Source of the DNA: Stemphylium vesicarium
Taxonomy: Eukaryota > Ascomycota > Dothideomycetes > Pleosporales > Pleosporaceae
Assembly (NCBI GenBank): GCA_004380135.1
Contig: QXCR01000045.1
Location: 248,001-312,000, forward strand
Direction of reading: 5' to 3'
Length of the DNA: 64,000 nucleotides
The notes beneath the pieces were generated by a model. It saw nothing but the letters and a program-made list of their open reading frames with translations. It had not been told where the DNA came from and made no database searches. Numbering within the stretch: the first letter of the stretch is position 1; the number at the start of each line of letters is the position of its first letter. Below, in pieces: positions 23,737-34,679 of the stretch. The position numbers were made by a program, and so were the translations under genes.

Positions 23737-24301
23737 AAAAAGCACCGGATTCTTTGCTCTTACTGGCTGGGCTTTGTTACGATAGTGGGATTTGGTGCAT
23801 GGACGGGAACCATCATGTGCATATAGCGGAACCGGCGAATTTCTTCAAAGCCGTAACGATCTGTATTATATTTCTCGACTCCACGATAATGTATTGCGTC
23901 ACACGTTGAAATTCGCATTCTTGGGTAGACGTCTCATGGTGATGGTCGAAATGCAATCTTTGTAACTTTTTTATTTTTTGATTGCCCCACGGCCAACACT
24001 ATATTTACAAATACATTGTCTCGGCCCGCGAACTTGAGTCTGGCGCACAAACATAACCCGCCCGTCGTCCGGTCTACCGAAGATTCGTAGCCCATTTCAA
24101 TGCGAAGATTGCGCCGTTTTTACATTCATGTGATGCTGTAGCAAAAAGGTCACTCCATCAGCGCGTATGCAGTGCCGTAATCGCCCCGCAAATGGTGGGG
24201 TAGATTATTGTCCAGACTGCGCTCGCTCCAAGAAAGGTGGTAATACAGCAAAGAGAAGAGTCATGGTATTATAGTCGATACATGGGTGTGTGGAGAGGCG
24301 T
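23737..24301. other. Intergenic region between the convergent TOM22 and TOM40 genes
   Basis: It should hold the 3' untranslated and polyadenylation regions of both genes. A T-rich stretch lies near 23967-23980. No other gene is seen. Confidence 0.4.
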
Positions 24302-25505
24302 TTAGAAGGGGATCGAGCCGGCGGACATGGCGGCACCCTGTGTTTCTTGCTGCTCCATGACAGCCTCGTCGGCGGCTTCTATCGCGACGGCCAGACCAAG
24401 CTTGGCAGCGTTCTGTGTCTTGTTAGTGTTGATGGCTATAATTTTTTGTCTTGCCATGACGTACCTGCTTGTGGTCGATCTCGCCAGAGAAGGTTACGCG
24501 GATTGGTGGCGCAATCATCTTCTCCAACAGACACGATACCTTGCCCTGGTTGTCGACTTGCGCCCTGAAGGACGACTGGCGGAAGTCGTACTTGGCACCG
24601 ATTGTGACGTTGCCCTCCTTCTGTGGGCCAGCCATTGGGCCTCCGGGTCCAATACCGGCGAATGCCAGGTTGCAGTTGATACCCGTCTCGACCTTGTCTG
24701 TGAGCCTGCGCCAGTATGAAGCCTCTAGAACACCGCGGTCGGGGATGATTTGACCGCACGCCATCCAGTCGATAGCCCTGTAGCGCGCGGCATACGAAAC
24801 GTTCAGCTCGGGTGGGTAGGCCATGGCGGGGCGTGTCCAGAAAGCGTCAATGCCGAGCGACAGCTTGGGTGTGACGGCTTGCAGGTAGCTGGCCATGAGC
24901 ATACCAGTGATGCCGCCATCGAGTATGGAGGGGTTGACGGCCTTGAGCGAGGCGGAGAAGTCGGCACCAGTGTAGTCGTTCTCGAGCGAGACCATGTTGC
25001 CTTGCGACGTCAGTTGGACAGCGGCCTTAGAGACGAATGCTGACGTCCAGCGCCAGTTGAAGCGGCCGGAGAAGGCGAGCTCGTTGTCTATATTTCCTTG
25101 CATGAACACCTGAAAAGATCAGCACAGTAAAAAGAGCAAACCAGCATGATGACGCACTCTTGGTGATCCGTAGAGAACCATGTATGAGTATGGGGGCATG
25201 ACTTGCGAGCCCATTGACAGCGAATGCGCAACCTGGAAGAGCGGGGCAGCACTGAAGGCCTTTGTGAGCTCAGCGCGCAGGCCGGAAAAGCTCGAGTTGT
25301 TCAGGAAGACATCGCGCTGGACTTCCCTCGCAATGTTCTCGACTGTGCCGGGGTTGCTAAGGCCCAATGCCTCTCTCCGCTCCTGGAAGGCATCGTATAC
25401 GTTGAGGAACTGTGCAAAGGGGCCAGTGTTGGCTGCGCGAGGCCGCGAGAGAATGTCAGCGACAGCCTGTTCCTGCGCCGGGTTGAACTGCAGCGGGGTA
25501 GCCAT
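24302..25505 (-). CDS. TOM40: Mitochondrial import channel subunit Tom40
   Basis: Three minus-strand exons, 25505-25158, 25109-24465 and 24412-24302, give 367 residues. Tom40 is the beta-barrel pore of the outer-membrane TOM translocase, through which nearly all imported precursors pass. Diagnostic stretches are FQVAHSLSMGS, then PPYSYMVLYGSPRVFMQGN, then GRFNWRWTSAFVSKAAVQL. Further on are the ITGMLMASYLQAVTP segment, repeated amphipathic beta strands and the C-terminal GEIDHKQNAAKLGLAVAIEA, close to the porin-type end signal. The intron between 25110 and 25157 is 48 nt with donor GTGCGT. The second intron has CTAAC and CACAG. The gene is convergent with TOM22 and divergent from the PFK-2 family gene. 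Confidence 0.94.
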
Positions 25506-26130
25506 GACGAAAGTGTGCGTGGACGTCCAACGAGAAGCTCCCTAGGGATGTGGGAGGGCCGACGAGGGGTGGGATGAAAATGGCAGCGTGCGGTTGGGGT
25601 CGCTGTGATGCGTCGCGTTCGCTGGGCAGTGATGATATCGTGAACATTTTCTCAAGTTACTGGATGACATAATAGACGCTAACCCACGCGGCGCCCGATT
25701 CCGTTATCTGCAGAGGTCATCAAATATGACGCCAGCTAGATTTACTCGTGGGCCTGTCCGACGACCAAGACCCCTCAAAAGCACTGCCTGGCCTGTTTTG
25801 AGCCCTCTTGCGACGTGGTTCTGGCAAATTCGCTGCATCTGACTGTCACGCCGTGCCGCGCCTTGTTCGCTGACGTCTCTCGGCAAACCTGTGGACGTAC
25901 CGGAACCGTGACCCTCTTGAACCACCCAAACCTTACCTCCGCTTGCTTAACAAGCGACGCTTTCTCTTCTGTTTAGACTCCGCATCTTCTCTTTGAGTCA
26001 ATTCTTCTCCCCAGACAATTTACCGTGTTTGCAACCATGGACACCTTACTGTGAGTGCCATGACCCCACTTCCCGCAGCCGTGCTTGAGCAGCAACGCTG
26101 CACATACCATTCAAACAGCAATCACTCACA
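25506..26130. promoter_or_regulatory. Divergent promoter region of TOM40 and the PFK-2 gene, with a probable leader intron
   Basis: The 625-bp gap separates two genes transcribed away from each other. On the plus strand a probable leader intron runs 26051-26118 (GTGAGT donor, ACAG acceptor). An ATG at 26037 lies before it. If the intron is removed, this ATG opens an out-of-frame upstream reading frame that overlaps the main start codon and ends at 26290. Confidence 0.5.
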
Positions 26131-27782
26131 ATGGCCAGCACCGCTGAGATATACGCAAACTCGCCCCGCTTCCGGCGGCGGTCGAGTACTTATGTCGATG
26201 CAATCCACGATCTCCCCACCAAGGAAGAAATGGCCCCCGCCCAACTCTATAGTACAGAATCCGGCCGGCTTTTCCATTCTGGTCGAATAGTCATCGCTAC
26301 CTGTGGACTGCCAGCCCGTGGAAAGACGCACACCTCTGTAGCTTTAGCCCGCTACCTGCGGTGGCTTGGTGTCAAGACGCACGTGTTTCATCTTGGCGAC
26401 TATCGCCGCGCTACTCTAGGTCCGGACAATGACGTGCCGGACGACTACTTCTTCCTAAACGCAGCACCACAATCTGTTTTGCTTCGAAACAAGATCTTGA
26501 AGAAATGCCGGGAAGACATCTACCACTTTCTGGAGCACGAGAAGGGTCAGGTAGCCATTTACGATGCCGTCAACGCCATCAGTCAAGGCCGTCGATCTCT
26601 GGCCAAGGAGTTTGCGAAGAATGGCATCCAAACAGTCTTCATCGAATCGCACTGCACCGACGAACGCATCATCCAAGAAAACGTTCGTCGTGTCAAGATT
26701 TCCTCGCCTGATTACAAAGGCTGGAAGGACGAGGATGCAGTTCAAGACTACCTAGCACGTATCAATGCACGGATACCGCATTTCGAAACTATGGAGGAGA
26801 GCGATCTGCACTGGATCAAGATGATCAACGCCGGCGAGCGCGTTGTAGTCAACAATTGTGCATTCGGATACCTCTCTCAACGAATTGTCTTCTATTTGCT
26901 CAATCTCCACATCAAGTCACGGCAAACGTACTTTGCCCGTGCAGGAACAACAAGAGAAGAAGATTCGTACAAGGCCGATGCCAACCTTTCGCCAGAAGGT
27001 CACGACTACGCCAAGAAAATGAGCGAGGTACTATTGAAGTACCGGGAGGAAGAGAAGCAGAAGTTGATCGAGTCTGGGGCGACGGATGCATCTTTGAAAC
27101 CATTGACAATCTGGACATCTACGCGTCGAAGGACCGTTCAAACATCAGAGGTCCTAGCTTCCATGGGCTACCGGGTAAGGCAACGCTCGCAGATGAGCCA
27201 GATGAACCCCGGAGTTTGCGAGAAGATGTCCGAAGCCAAGATTCGCGAAGAATTCCCAGAAGAAGTCACAAAGCACGAGGCGGATCCATACCACCACCGG
27301 TACCCCCGAGCAGAGTCATACCACGACCTTGCTGTGCGTATGGAGCCCATAATCCTCGAGCTTGAGCGCGAGGAAAACGATCTCCTGATTATTGCCCATG
27401 AGTCAGTCCTTCGTGTACTCTACGGATATCTGATGGCATGTAATGCAGCCGACATCCCCAAGCTCGAATTCCCCCGTGACGAAATCATCGAGGTAAGCTT
27501 CCCATCACCCTCATCCTCACCCAGCATCCTAACACCTCCCAGATCATCCCCTCCTCCTACAACAACGTAGCAAAGCGCATCAAGATCCCCCACCTCCCCG
27601 AATCAATGGTCCCCGGTAGTCCCGAAGATATCAAAATCCCCGTTCCACCCAGCGGCGCCGTAAGTCCGCTCTCCGGGATGGGTACCCCTCAAGCCAGCGG
27701 CTCTGGCACTGCTACACCATCCCAACAACAACATGGTGTCCAGCCGTTGAATCTCAAGTCGCATATTAATCCGTCCTCGTGA
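26131..27782 (+). CDS. 6-phosphofructo-2-kinase/fructose-2,6-bisphosphatase family protein, phosphatase site altered
   Basis: Two exons, 26131-27492 and 27543-27782, give 533 residues. The N-terminal kinase makes the glycolytic activator fructose 2,6-bisphosphate from fructose 6-phosphate and ATP. It shows the Walker A motif GLPARGKT (59-66), FHLGDYRR, FIESHCTD and the SSPDYKGW segment. The C-terminal half has the phosphoglycerate-mutase-like phosphatase fold. However, the RHGE motif carrying the catalytic histidine reads RAGT at 270-273. The second histidine is kept at 423 (IAHES), as are the STRRRTVQTSE and RYPRAESYHDL segments. The protein is therefore probably a kinase without phosphatase activity, comparable with yeast Pfk26, where that histidine is also replaced. 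The tail is a Ser/Pro/Gly-rich extension. An upstream reading frame may limit translation. Confidence 0.92.
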
Positions 27783-28455
27783 TCTTGTCTAGGCCCGCTA
27801 CTGTTGCCGCTATGGGTCGACGTTTGATAACGAGAGGGCGAGCCAGCAGACGGATTTCGATCCTATTTGACGAGGCGGGTTGTGGGTACAGAGACAAATC
27901 TTTGTTTGTTTGTTGTTATTGCTGGTGACGATGACGATCAGATACTTTCGGCATGAATAGATGAGTTGGTGCTTGTTTAGGTGGGATGTTGGGCCATCGT
28001 AGTACAGTTGTTGTTCTTTGGTAGACTTGGACCTACACACCTTTAGCTTTCTCTTGCTGCAACGCATCCTTACTCATCTATATTCTTATGGAACCCTTCC
28101 GATGCTTCCAATAGCTCAGCTTGCTTCATAGCAATCCGTATAAGATGCTTGGTGCCATATCATACACGAGACTTCATTACTTTGATCGATGTCGGTCTCG
28201 GATCTAGAGATGGTTCATTGCCCCTCGTTTTCACCGTCTAAACGACATATTTGCTCTCCTGGAATCCAGCTCCGCTGTGTCCATACAAGAACGTTCAAGC
28301 TCAAGCCTAAGTAGAGTGAGCGAGCACTACACCACAACGCTAAACGACCTCTTTCCCTCACCACCACACACCACACACCACACAATGAATATCCACTCCA
28401 GGCCCTCCTCCCAACATCCGAACAAGAAAACCACCCGTTCTCCCCACCGCACATC
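27783..28455. other. Intergenic region between convergent genes
   Basis: It holds the 3' ends of the PFK-2 family gene and the next minus-strand gene. No other gene is recognised. Confidence 0.4.
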
Positions 28456-30275
28456 TCACACCCCCTCCCAACCCCTCCACTCATCACCCAACCCGATCCC
28501 ATAAAACCTCAACCCATACCGTCTCCCATCTTGCTGCCCTGGTGTCAACGGCCGCCCATCACACGGTAAATCCGGTAATTCAAGCTCGAAGAGGCGCGGT
28601 AAGAGGGAAAGCAACATGTCGACTTCGGCGTCTGCGGCGCTGATGTCCGTCGCGCTGGGGTATGTGTGGTTGGCGAAGATGTCGAGGGGAGTTGTAGCAG
28701 CGCCGGCGGTGGTTGGGAAAGGGAAAGGAGGGAAAGAAGGAGGGAAAGAGGATGGGGGAGAGGAGAGAGGGGAGATGGGGGGAGGGGTTTGGTTTAGGAA
28801 GGAGAGGATTGTTGGGAGGGATGATACGTGGGGAGGTTGTGGTGGGTGGGGATGCGTGTATGGCTGGTCTATGGCTGCGGTGTTGCGGGCGTAGGTGCTG
28901 TGGTGGGGTGGAGAGTTTCGTTCGGGATTTTGCTGCTGTTGCTGTTGGTAGTGCTGCTGCTGGGTGTAGACTTCAGCGGGCGTGGGCCATGAAACCGCGT
29001 CCTCGACATGCAGGGCCCGGGGCGCATATGTATCGAACACGTGAGGCTGCTGGAATCTAGTCGCTGGCTCTGGCGCATACGATGGACGGCGGCGTGCAGA
29101 AGGTCCAGGAGGTGGCACATGAAACGCATCGTCAGGATAGATGTCAGCCGCCGAGGGCTCAGGACCTTGATCGGTGCGCTTGGTACGGGTCGAAGCTCGT
29201 GAGCGGTATTGCCTCCTGTCAGACGGACGACGGACATGGCCACCCGCGTGCTGCTGTTGCTGATGGGAGGTCACGGATTGTAAATCGCTGAACCGTCGGG
29301 GATGAGCGAATGCGTCATGATCTGCATATTCTACTTGCGGCTCCATGGCAACTGGAGAAATTACACTTCGCTCCTCCACATGGATCTTGCGAGGACGCTC
29401 TCCGACGAATCCTGGAGGCGGCTGAACGACTCTTATAGGCTGGTCTCCTGCATTTTCTCGCTCACCTTGCGGGCCATGTCTATAGCCATGCATACCTTGA
29501 GGCACCATGGTGATATCTCCCGTGGAGACGCTCTTCCCGCTGAGATAGTGGGCTAAGGCGTTAGCAGTCAACGGCTTACCCAGCGCCCGCCCTATGAGCT
29601 TACCATAGAGACTGTCTTCGGAATGATCCATGGGTCCACGAGAGATTTGGGAGCGTTCCGGCGACTCTTCAATCTTATCCCCCCTCTTCATACCCGGTAG
29701 TCCGAGGTTTGCATTTAGTTCGTCGATTTCCGGGGCGCTGAAATTGGGCTCACGTCGTTGAGTGGGGAAAAGACTAGGCGGCGCATGGGGCATCGAGTTG
29801 TTGATGGGATTCAACTGGAAAGCTGTGCTGTGTGTTGCGCTTGGCCGGTCTTGGTTCAAAGCGATGCGATGTTCTGTAAAGTCAGCATTCTGGATCTTGA
29901 TGGTGTTGCGCTCAGATCTACCTCGTAGCATCTCCTGTAGCTCTTCGAGTGGCATGTGCTTTTGATCTGGCAGATTGCTTGGTAAGTGAGAGCTCCTCAG
30001 CTCTTCTGGGCTGTGATAAATTGGACGCATGTCCCTGGCAGTCCGGAAGGGCGACTCTTCTGTGTTCATGTTAGTCGATAGCTCAGTGAAGCTGGTACTA
30101 GAGACCCACGATCGTATGCGTCCTGCAGGCTTGACCTATGCTGTGGACTGGTTTGCAGAGCCGGTCCTCCAGTTTTAATGGCGGCTCCAACTTTAGCTGC
30201 GGTCGGGCTGAACGTAGCTGCTTCGGGATTGAACGAGGCGGAGCGTCGCGGCCGCTCAGACTGTGTCTGCTCCAT
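28456..30275 (-). CDS. Hypothetical Pro/Gln-rich disordered protein
   Basis: I do not recognise this protein. The proposed exons are 30275-30110, 30059-29922 and 29873-28456. The start at 30275 gives MEQTQSERPRRSASFNPE; an ATG 16 codons upstream is also possible. The first intron uses donor GTGGGT and acceptor ACAG and keeps phase. The second is 48 nt, has no stop and keeps frame if retained, so both forms may exist. The N-terminal part contains SPEELRSSHLPS and a helical PLEELQEML segment. A short ordered segment, LYGKLIGRALGKPLTANALAHYLSG, is the only globular-looking stretch. The rest is Pro-, Ser-, His- and Gln-rich, with a run of six glutamines. The end is compact and may be structured (LLSLLPRLFELELPDLPCDG). 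No membrane segment or signal peptide is seen. Confidence 0.62.
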
Positions 30276-31185
30276 GGCGGCAATGTTATCGCAGCAGGTT
30301 AGTTGCGAAAGAGAACGTATCAAAAGAGGCGTGTGGGCTGCGCGATCAAATTCGGTACTTGTGTGCGGTTTTGGTCAGTGAATGCGGCGGTCACCGTCGC
30401 TGTCAATCATTCTTCACCTTCGTTTACCGGGTTCGCAAATTAAGCTCAGGTCTTCGCTGCGGTGTAGCGAGATTAGAACTACCAGCTTCTACAGAGGGCA
30501 ATTTGATCAAGAGTTTGATTGTCTGTTCAGTTCATTGGTGAGACTGCGGGTCGAGCAAAATACCCATACTGCGGAAATTACTGACGCTCCCAGGTGAAGG
30601 TGATATCAGAGATACTGTAGTCCGGACATGGCTAGCATTAATTTCCGTAGTGAAGGCGGCGATCCAGGAGCTCGGAACGAGCCGCGCAAGGTTGTCGTCA
30701 GGGTGGCGAAGTGTATTCGTGTCTACCCAAGTCACCCGCGACGTCTCCCAACTGCGGCTCCCGCGCTCTTCTGTAGTCTTCGCAACCCCCACGAAGCCAG
30801 TCAGCGCTCTGGGGGCTGTGGGTATTCAAGAGCTAACTTGCGCACGGACAAGCGTCTATGACTGCTCGCGTGTGACTTTTTGTAGTAACAGGCCAATGAG
30901 AAAGAAGGGCGATGACGCGCTTACGCGCCTCATAGAATAGGTCTGGACGTACAACTCACAGTTAAAGCCTCGCACTACGCACCACGTTTACCTCGGTCTC
31001 CATTCATATCGTGTTGTCGGGTTTTTGAAGGTTTCATCGCTCACTGCACATTTTTCGAGTTCCTCGCCTGACTGTGGTTCACCACATCACGCGACCCTTG
31101 ACTTGTATCCCACCAGCAATAATGCACCTAAGCTCCTTCGCCAAAATCAACCAACAGATTCATCAGCCAGACCCTTATTTTCACC
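30276..31185. other. Divergent intergenic region
   Basis: It lies between two genes transcribed outward. No gene, RNA or repeat is recognised. The 3' half should hold the leader of the gene at 31186. Confidence 0.4.
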
Positions 31186-32403
31186 ATGCCCATGTTGCTC
31201 ACCCCAGAAATGTCGCCGAATTCACTAGGCGACAAAATGTCCTTTGCTCACTCGCTGTACGGTCACCCACAACGGACCGCTAGTAGATGTGGCCATAACG
31301 TCCATCCCTCGAGTTCGGAACATATACCCTGGTGCCCTCGATGCGCCCTCTCTATGGCCAGAGCAAAGTCGGACGTCGCACTGAAAAAGCTGGTAGCCCA
31401 GGGCGGGTTGAAGCCTGCAGAGTACATGCGCGACCGGCGGTGGAACCGCGCAAGGAAAGAGTACCTGATTGCAAAGCAGCGATTTGAGAAAACGAGGAGG
31501 GACGATCAGTTGCGCTGGGAACGTGAACAGGAGTGGGACGACGCGCATCAACGGTCCGCCTCCCAGCGCCCCCAGGCAGCAGCAGTCTTACCCCAAGAGC
31601 CCTCGCTGTGCACGGTCTGTGACTCCATGTCTGCGCCATACCCCACAAATGTGCCTGAGGCGCCGGCCGCCGAATACGTGGCTTGGTGGGAACAGGCAGG
31701 CGCTCCTACTACCTCGCACATCACCATGCGCAAGACGCCACCAAAACCGCGCGCTCAGAATCGCAAGCATGCAAAGCGCGTAGAAGGCAACCCACAGCTG
31801 CGCGAAATAGTCCAAGAAGTGCGGAAAGCGGTGAAAAAGCAAGATGTGCTCCGAAAAGCTTGGGACGCCCGACATAAAACAGAAGCTGCGGTGCGCCGCA
31901 AACACAACCTGGGACCGGACTTCGAGATTGCGGCTGCATTTTGGGACTGGCCGATATCGGGTTTCTACAGTCGCCAAAATCATCAGCATATCAAAGAGCA
32001 AGATCGCATTGCGGAGCGGCGCGCGCGCGGAAACAAAGCACGACCCAGGCCGCCCCGCAGCTCGCTGTCGTACTCGGAGACTTCGGAGGAACTTCAGGTC
32101 GAGCCAAATTTCGTCGAGACGATGAAGCAAAGAGAAGAAAGAGAGGAGCTAGAGCGGCAGGCGAGGAAAGTAGCAGGGCAGGTTGGCTATCTCTACTTTG
32201 TCGGTGGCGGTATTAATGGTATGGAGGTTTGGAGCGAAGACGTCGAGCGGAGCGATAAGGACCTGGTAGTCAGGATGGCGGTTCCCAATTCCGAGACGTC
32301 AGAGTTGAATTCAGAAACGTCGGATAGCGAAGACACGGAGGATGCGGATGAAGAGGGCGATGGGGAACAGCGATGGGATGCGATGGACGTTGATGAGGCT
32401 TAG
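31186..32403 (+). CDS. Hypothetical charged coiled-coil-like protein with a Cys/His cluster
   Basis: This single exon encodes 405 residues and I do not recognise a named family. A possible metal-binding cluster lies near residues 35-53: CGHNV, then WCPRCAL. It is followed by long charged helices rich in Arg, Lys and Glu (for example RWNRARKEYLIAKQRFEKTRR) that may form coiled coils. A second Cys pair appears in LCTVCDSM. The middle has a FWDWPISGFYS segment. The last 45 residues are strongly acidic with Ser/Thr-Glu-Asp repeats ending in DAMDVDEA. Three in-frame methionines lie within the first 18 residues, so the exact start is uncertain. Nuclear or nucleic-acid-associated function would fit the composition but is only a guess. 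Confidence 0.65.
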   Translation: MPMLLTPEMSPNSLGDKMSFAHSLYGHPQRTASRCGHNVHPSSSEHIPWCPRCALSMARAKSDVALKKLVAQGGLKPAEYMRDRRWNRARKEYLIAKQRFEKTRRDDQLRWEREQEWDDAHQRSASQRPQAAAVLPQEPSLCTVCDSMSAPYPTNVPEAPAAEYVAWWEQAGAPTTSHITMRKTPPKPRAQNRKHAKRVEGNPQLREIVQEVRKAVKKQDVLRKAWDARHKTEAAVRRKHNLGPDFEIAAAFWDWPISGFYSRQNHQHIKEQDRIAERRARGNKARPRPPRSSLSYSETSEELQVEPNFVETMKQREEREELERQARKVAGQVGYLYFVGGGINGMEVWSEDVERSDKDLVVRMAVPNSETSELNSETSDSEDTEDADEEGDGEQRWDAMDVDEA

Positions 32404-32917
32404 GATGACGACAAGGATTTCTATACATCCCGGTAATACCGTTTAATCTATTCATTGGTGGAATGTATAGACCACTCCATCAGACTTGAGCGAATGAATA
32501 TTGAACCATCCACCGTCTTATCAGCATGTCATTCTCTCCTCGCATTCTGCTGTGATTCGCATGGCTGTGAGGGATGCACGGGGTTCGCAAAATATGACAT
32601 CGTTCGTGGGGGCACTGTAATGGTGGTCCAGCCGAACCTGTAGTTCTTGTGAAGTACAGCGAAGTAAAAACATTGATGACATCAAATCATGAGATGAGTG
32701 GTGGTGCATAAAGTGTTGAAGAGGCCGGTACATTAGCTTCGGGTGGCGGCATCCTCCCGTTGCGCTAACTGCTCCCGGTTCACGCAAGTGGCGACTAGGA
32801 ATACCCAGGTACCTAGGTAGCAGCGATGACACCATACCATAAGAACTCAATATGTTAATATGTCTTCCGTGATTGGAAGTTCCATTCCTGTCGATGGAGC
32901 GATGCAGGTCCCCTAGT
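32404..32917. other. Intergenic region between convergent genes
   Basis: No gene is recognised. The palindromic stretch GGTACCTAGGTA lies near 32808-32819. Confidence 0.4.
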
Positions 32918-34679
32918 TTACATTGCCCTCGCGCCATGGTCGTGACCAGGCAGCTCATGCATCAACCCGATACCGGGTACTTCTGTAATGACAGCTTCAT
33001 CTGAGCCCTTCAGCTCCTGAGAATACTCCACCGTCTCGAGTTCAGCTCTCTCCCTATCCGTTACCTCATGGGTGCCTGCACCTGCATCAAGCTCCGCTCG
33101 CTCCTTCTTCATAGCTTCTACCCACGGCTTGTGCTCACTGTGCAACTCTGGCTTTTCGTACTGATCTCCTTCCGCCAAAACTTGAACTTTTCGTTTGAAG
33201 ATCCCCCACCGTTTCCTCCAAGCTACTATCACACCAATTAATATAAGCGCTGCGACGCCTGACCCGGTGCCGACGCCGATGTATAGAGTTGACGAGGGTC
33301 CTTTGGATATGGGAGTCGAAGAGCTGGTTGCTGAGCTTGTCGAATTCGGAAGCGGGTTTGATGGAGGATATATAGGGACATTGTATGTCGAACCCCCATC
33401 AGGGTAAGCTTGACTTATACTGAAGTTGCTGCGATCGTAATCCACAGTGACATATGCCTCTTGCAGGAACGTGCGACCGAGTATGTACTGGAATGTTTCC
33501 TTAGCTTGCCTCAAGGGAAAGTAGTAGGTCGATTCATTCACCAGGGGAAAAGTAAGTTCCAGATCAAAGGCCGAGTACGGGAGTGTGAAATTGACAGTCT
33601 TCTCTCCGCTGGTCAACGTGAATCGTACTTTGCGGTCCTCGTATTGTAGTCGGGCGCGCGTGTCGTTGTTGATGAGATATAATTCGGATGTTTCGTTCCA
33701 AATAAGTCCGAATGCTGTTTCGAACACTTTGCAGGCTTCCAATGGTAGCCAAATCTGTGGCACTGCGGAGTCTACTTTGAAAGATGCAGGGCTCATGTCG
33801 CCCGATGGCGGATTCCAAGCTGATTGCTCATCGTTGGATATGCTGATCATCGTCAAGTTCACAATCAGGTTGTTGTCTTGCGCACTTGGCATTGGCCAAG
33901 ATAAAGTCGTCGCTGCGTTGAATCGCGATGTATCGTATCCACCCAGCACTAGGCTCCCCGACGTATTTCCTACCGCAATCCGTCAGTTGAAGCAATCTGA
34001 TCATTGGTTTTGGGACATACTTTGTGCGGATCCAGCTGTGTAGCTGAAAGAAAGGCTTGGAATGGCATCTTTTTCTCGCAGAAATTGCAAGAAATTCACC
34101 TTGTTGGTACTTTCCGAGCCCCCCCCCCCCTCCCCCCCCGGTTGAGCCCGCAGCGAGGCCAAGGCTGCCGACGTAAAATCTCTCCAACTGGGTACCCACT
34201 ACGTATAGTTCCGATGTATCAATACCCCTCATTGATGGACCAAGATCTACCATGTCCGTGCCCCAGACACTAGCTGAGGTATCATCGTCTGTGTTGATTC
34301 CAATGCCAAGACTAGGTAATTGATAAACTCCAACGCTCTTCCACGTTGTCGATTTTTCGCTGTCGAAAAGTTGCGTTTGTGCCCCAAAAGTCAGGTTACA
34401 CCATTCGCTTTGCACTGGCAGGATGATAACTGGGCTAGATATTCCAGGAATGCATCGGAATGACTGAACTGGACTGCCGACACCGATATTGAATGTCGAC
34501 CACGGGCCATCCGCACCATCCCTACAAGTCAATCAGTCGTTGTCTTCTTCGCAGTTTCGTCTAATGACTGACCATGCTCCGCTTGGTGCAAATACAAGCG
34601 GCGCCCGTGCATCTCCTTGCGAGGCGCATAACCTCAACCACCCCGCTGCAATCAAGGAGGTACGGATATTGACTTTCAT
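32918..34679 (-). pseudogene. Aspartic-protease-like (peptidase A1 fold) membrane protein with an apparent frameshift
   Basis: The minus-strand exons proposed are 34679-34573, 34521-about 34007 and about 33971-32918. The start at 34679 gives a signal peptide, MKVNIRTSLIAAGWLRLCAS. The N-terminal lobe reads GPWSTFNIGVGSPVQSF and lacks the DTG/DSG catalytic triad (it has IPGISSPVIIL). The second lobe retains an aspartate (KVDSAVPQIWLPLEAC). A single membrane helix (about LYIGVGTGSGVAALILIGV) and a charged cytosolic tail follow. Between the lobes a G-run (C12 T C8 on the plus strand, 34119-34139) puts the downstream sequence out of frame. The expected IPSLSFSYTAGS motif is present, but one frame away, and it then splices correctly to the next exon. 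The lesion is a run-length error, a real mutation or slippage. Catalytic activity looks unlikely in any case. Confidence 0.75.
34119..34139. repeat. Interrupted poly-C/poly-G tract inside a coding region
   Basis: Twelve C, one T and eight C on the plus strand encode a glycine run on the minus strand. The tract length is one base too many (or two too few) to keep the protease-like gene in frame. Confidence 0.85.

Noticed and set aside
28616..29060. Gly/Glu-rich plus-strand frames
   Set aside because: They are antisense to the Pro/Ser-rich hypothetical protein and reflect its composition.
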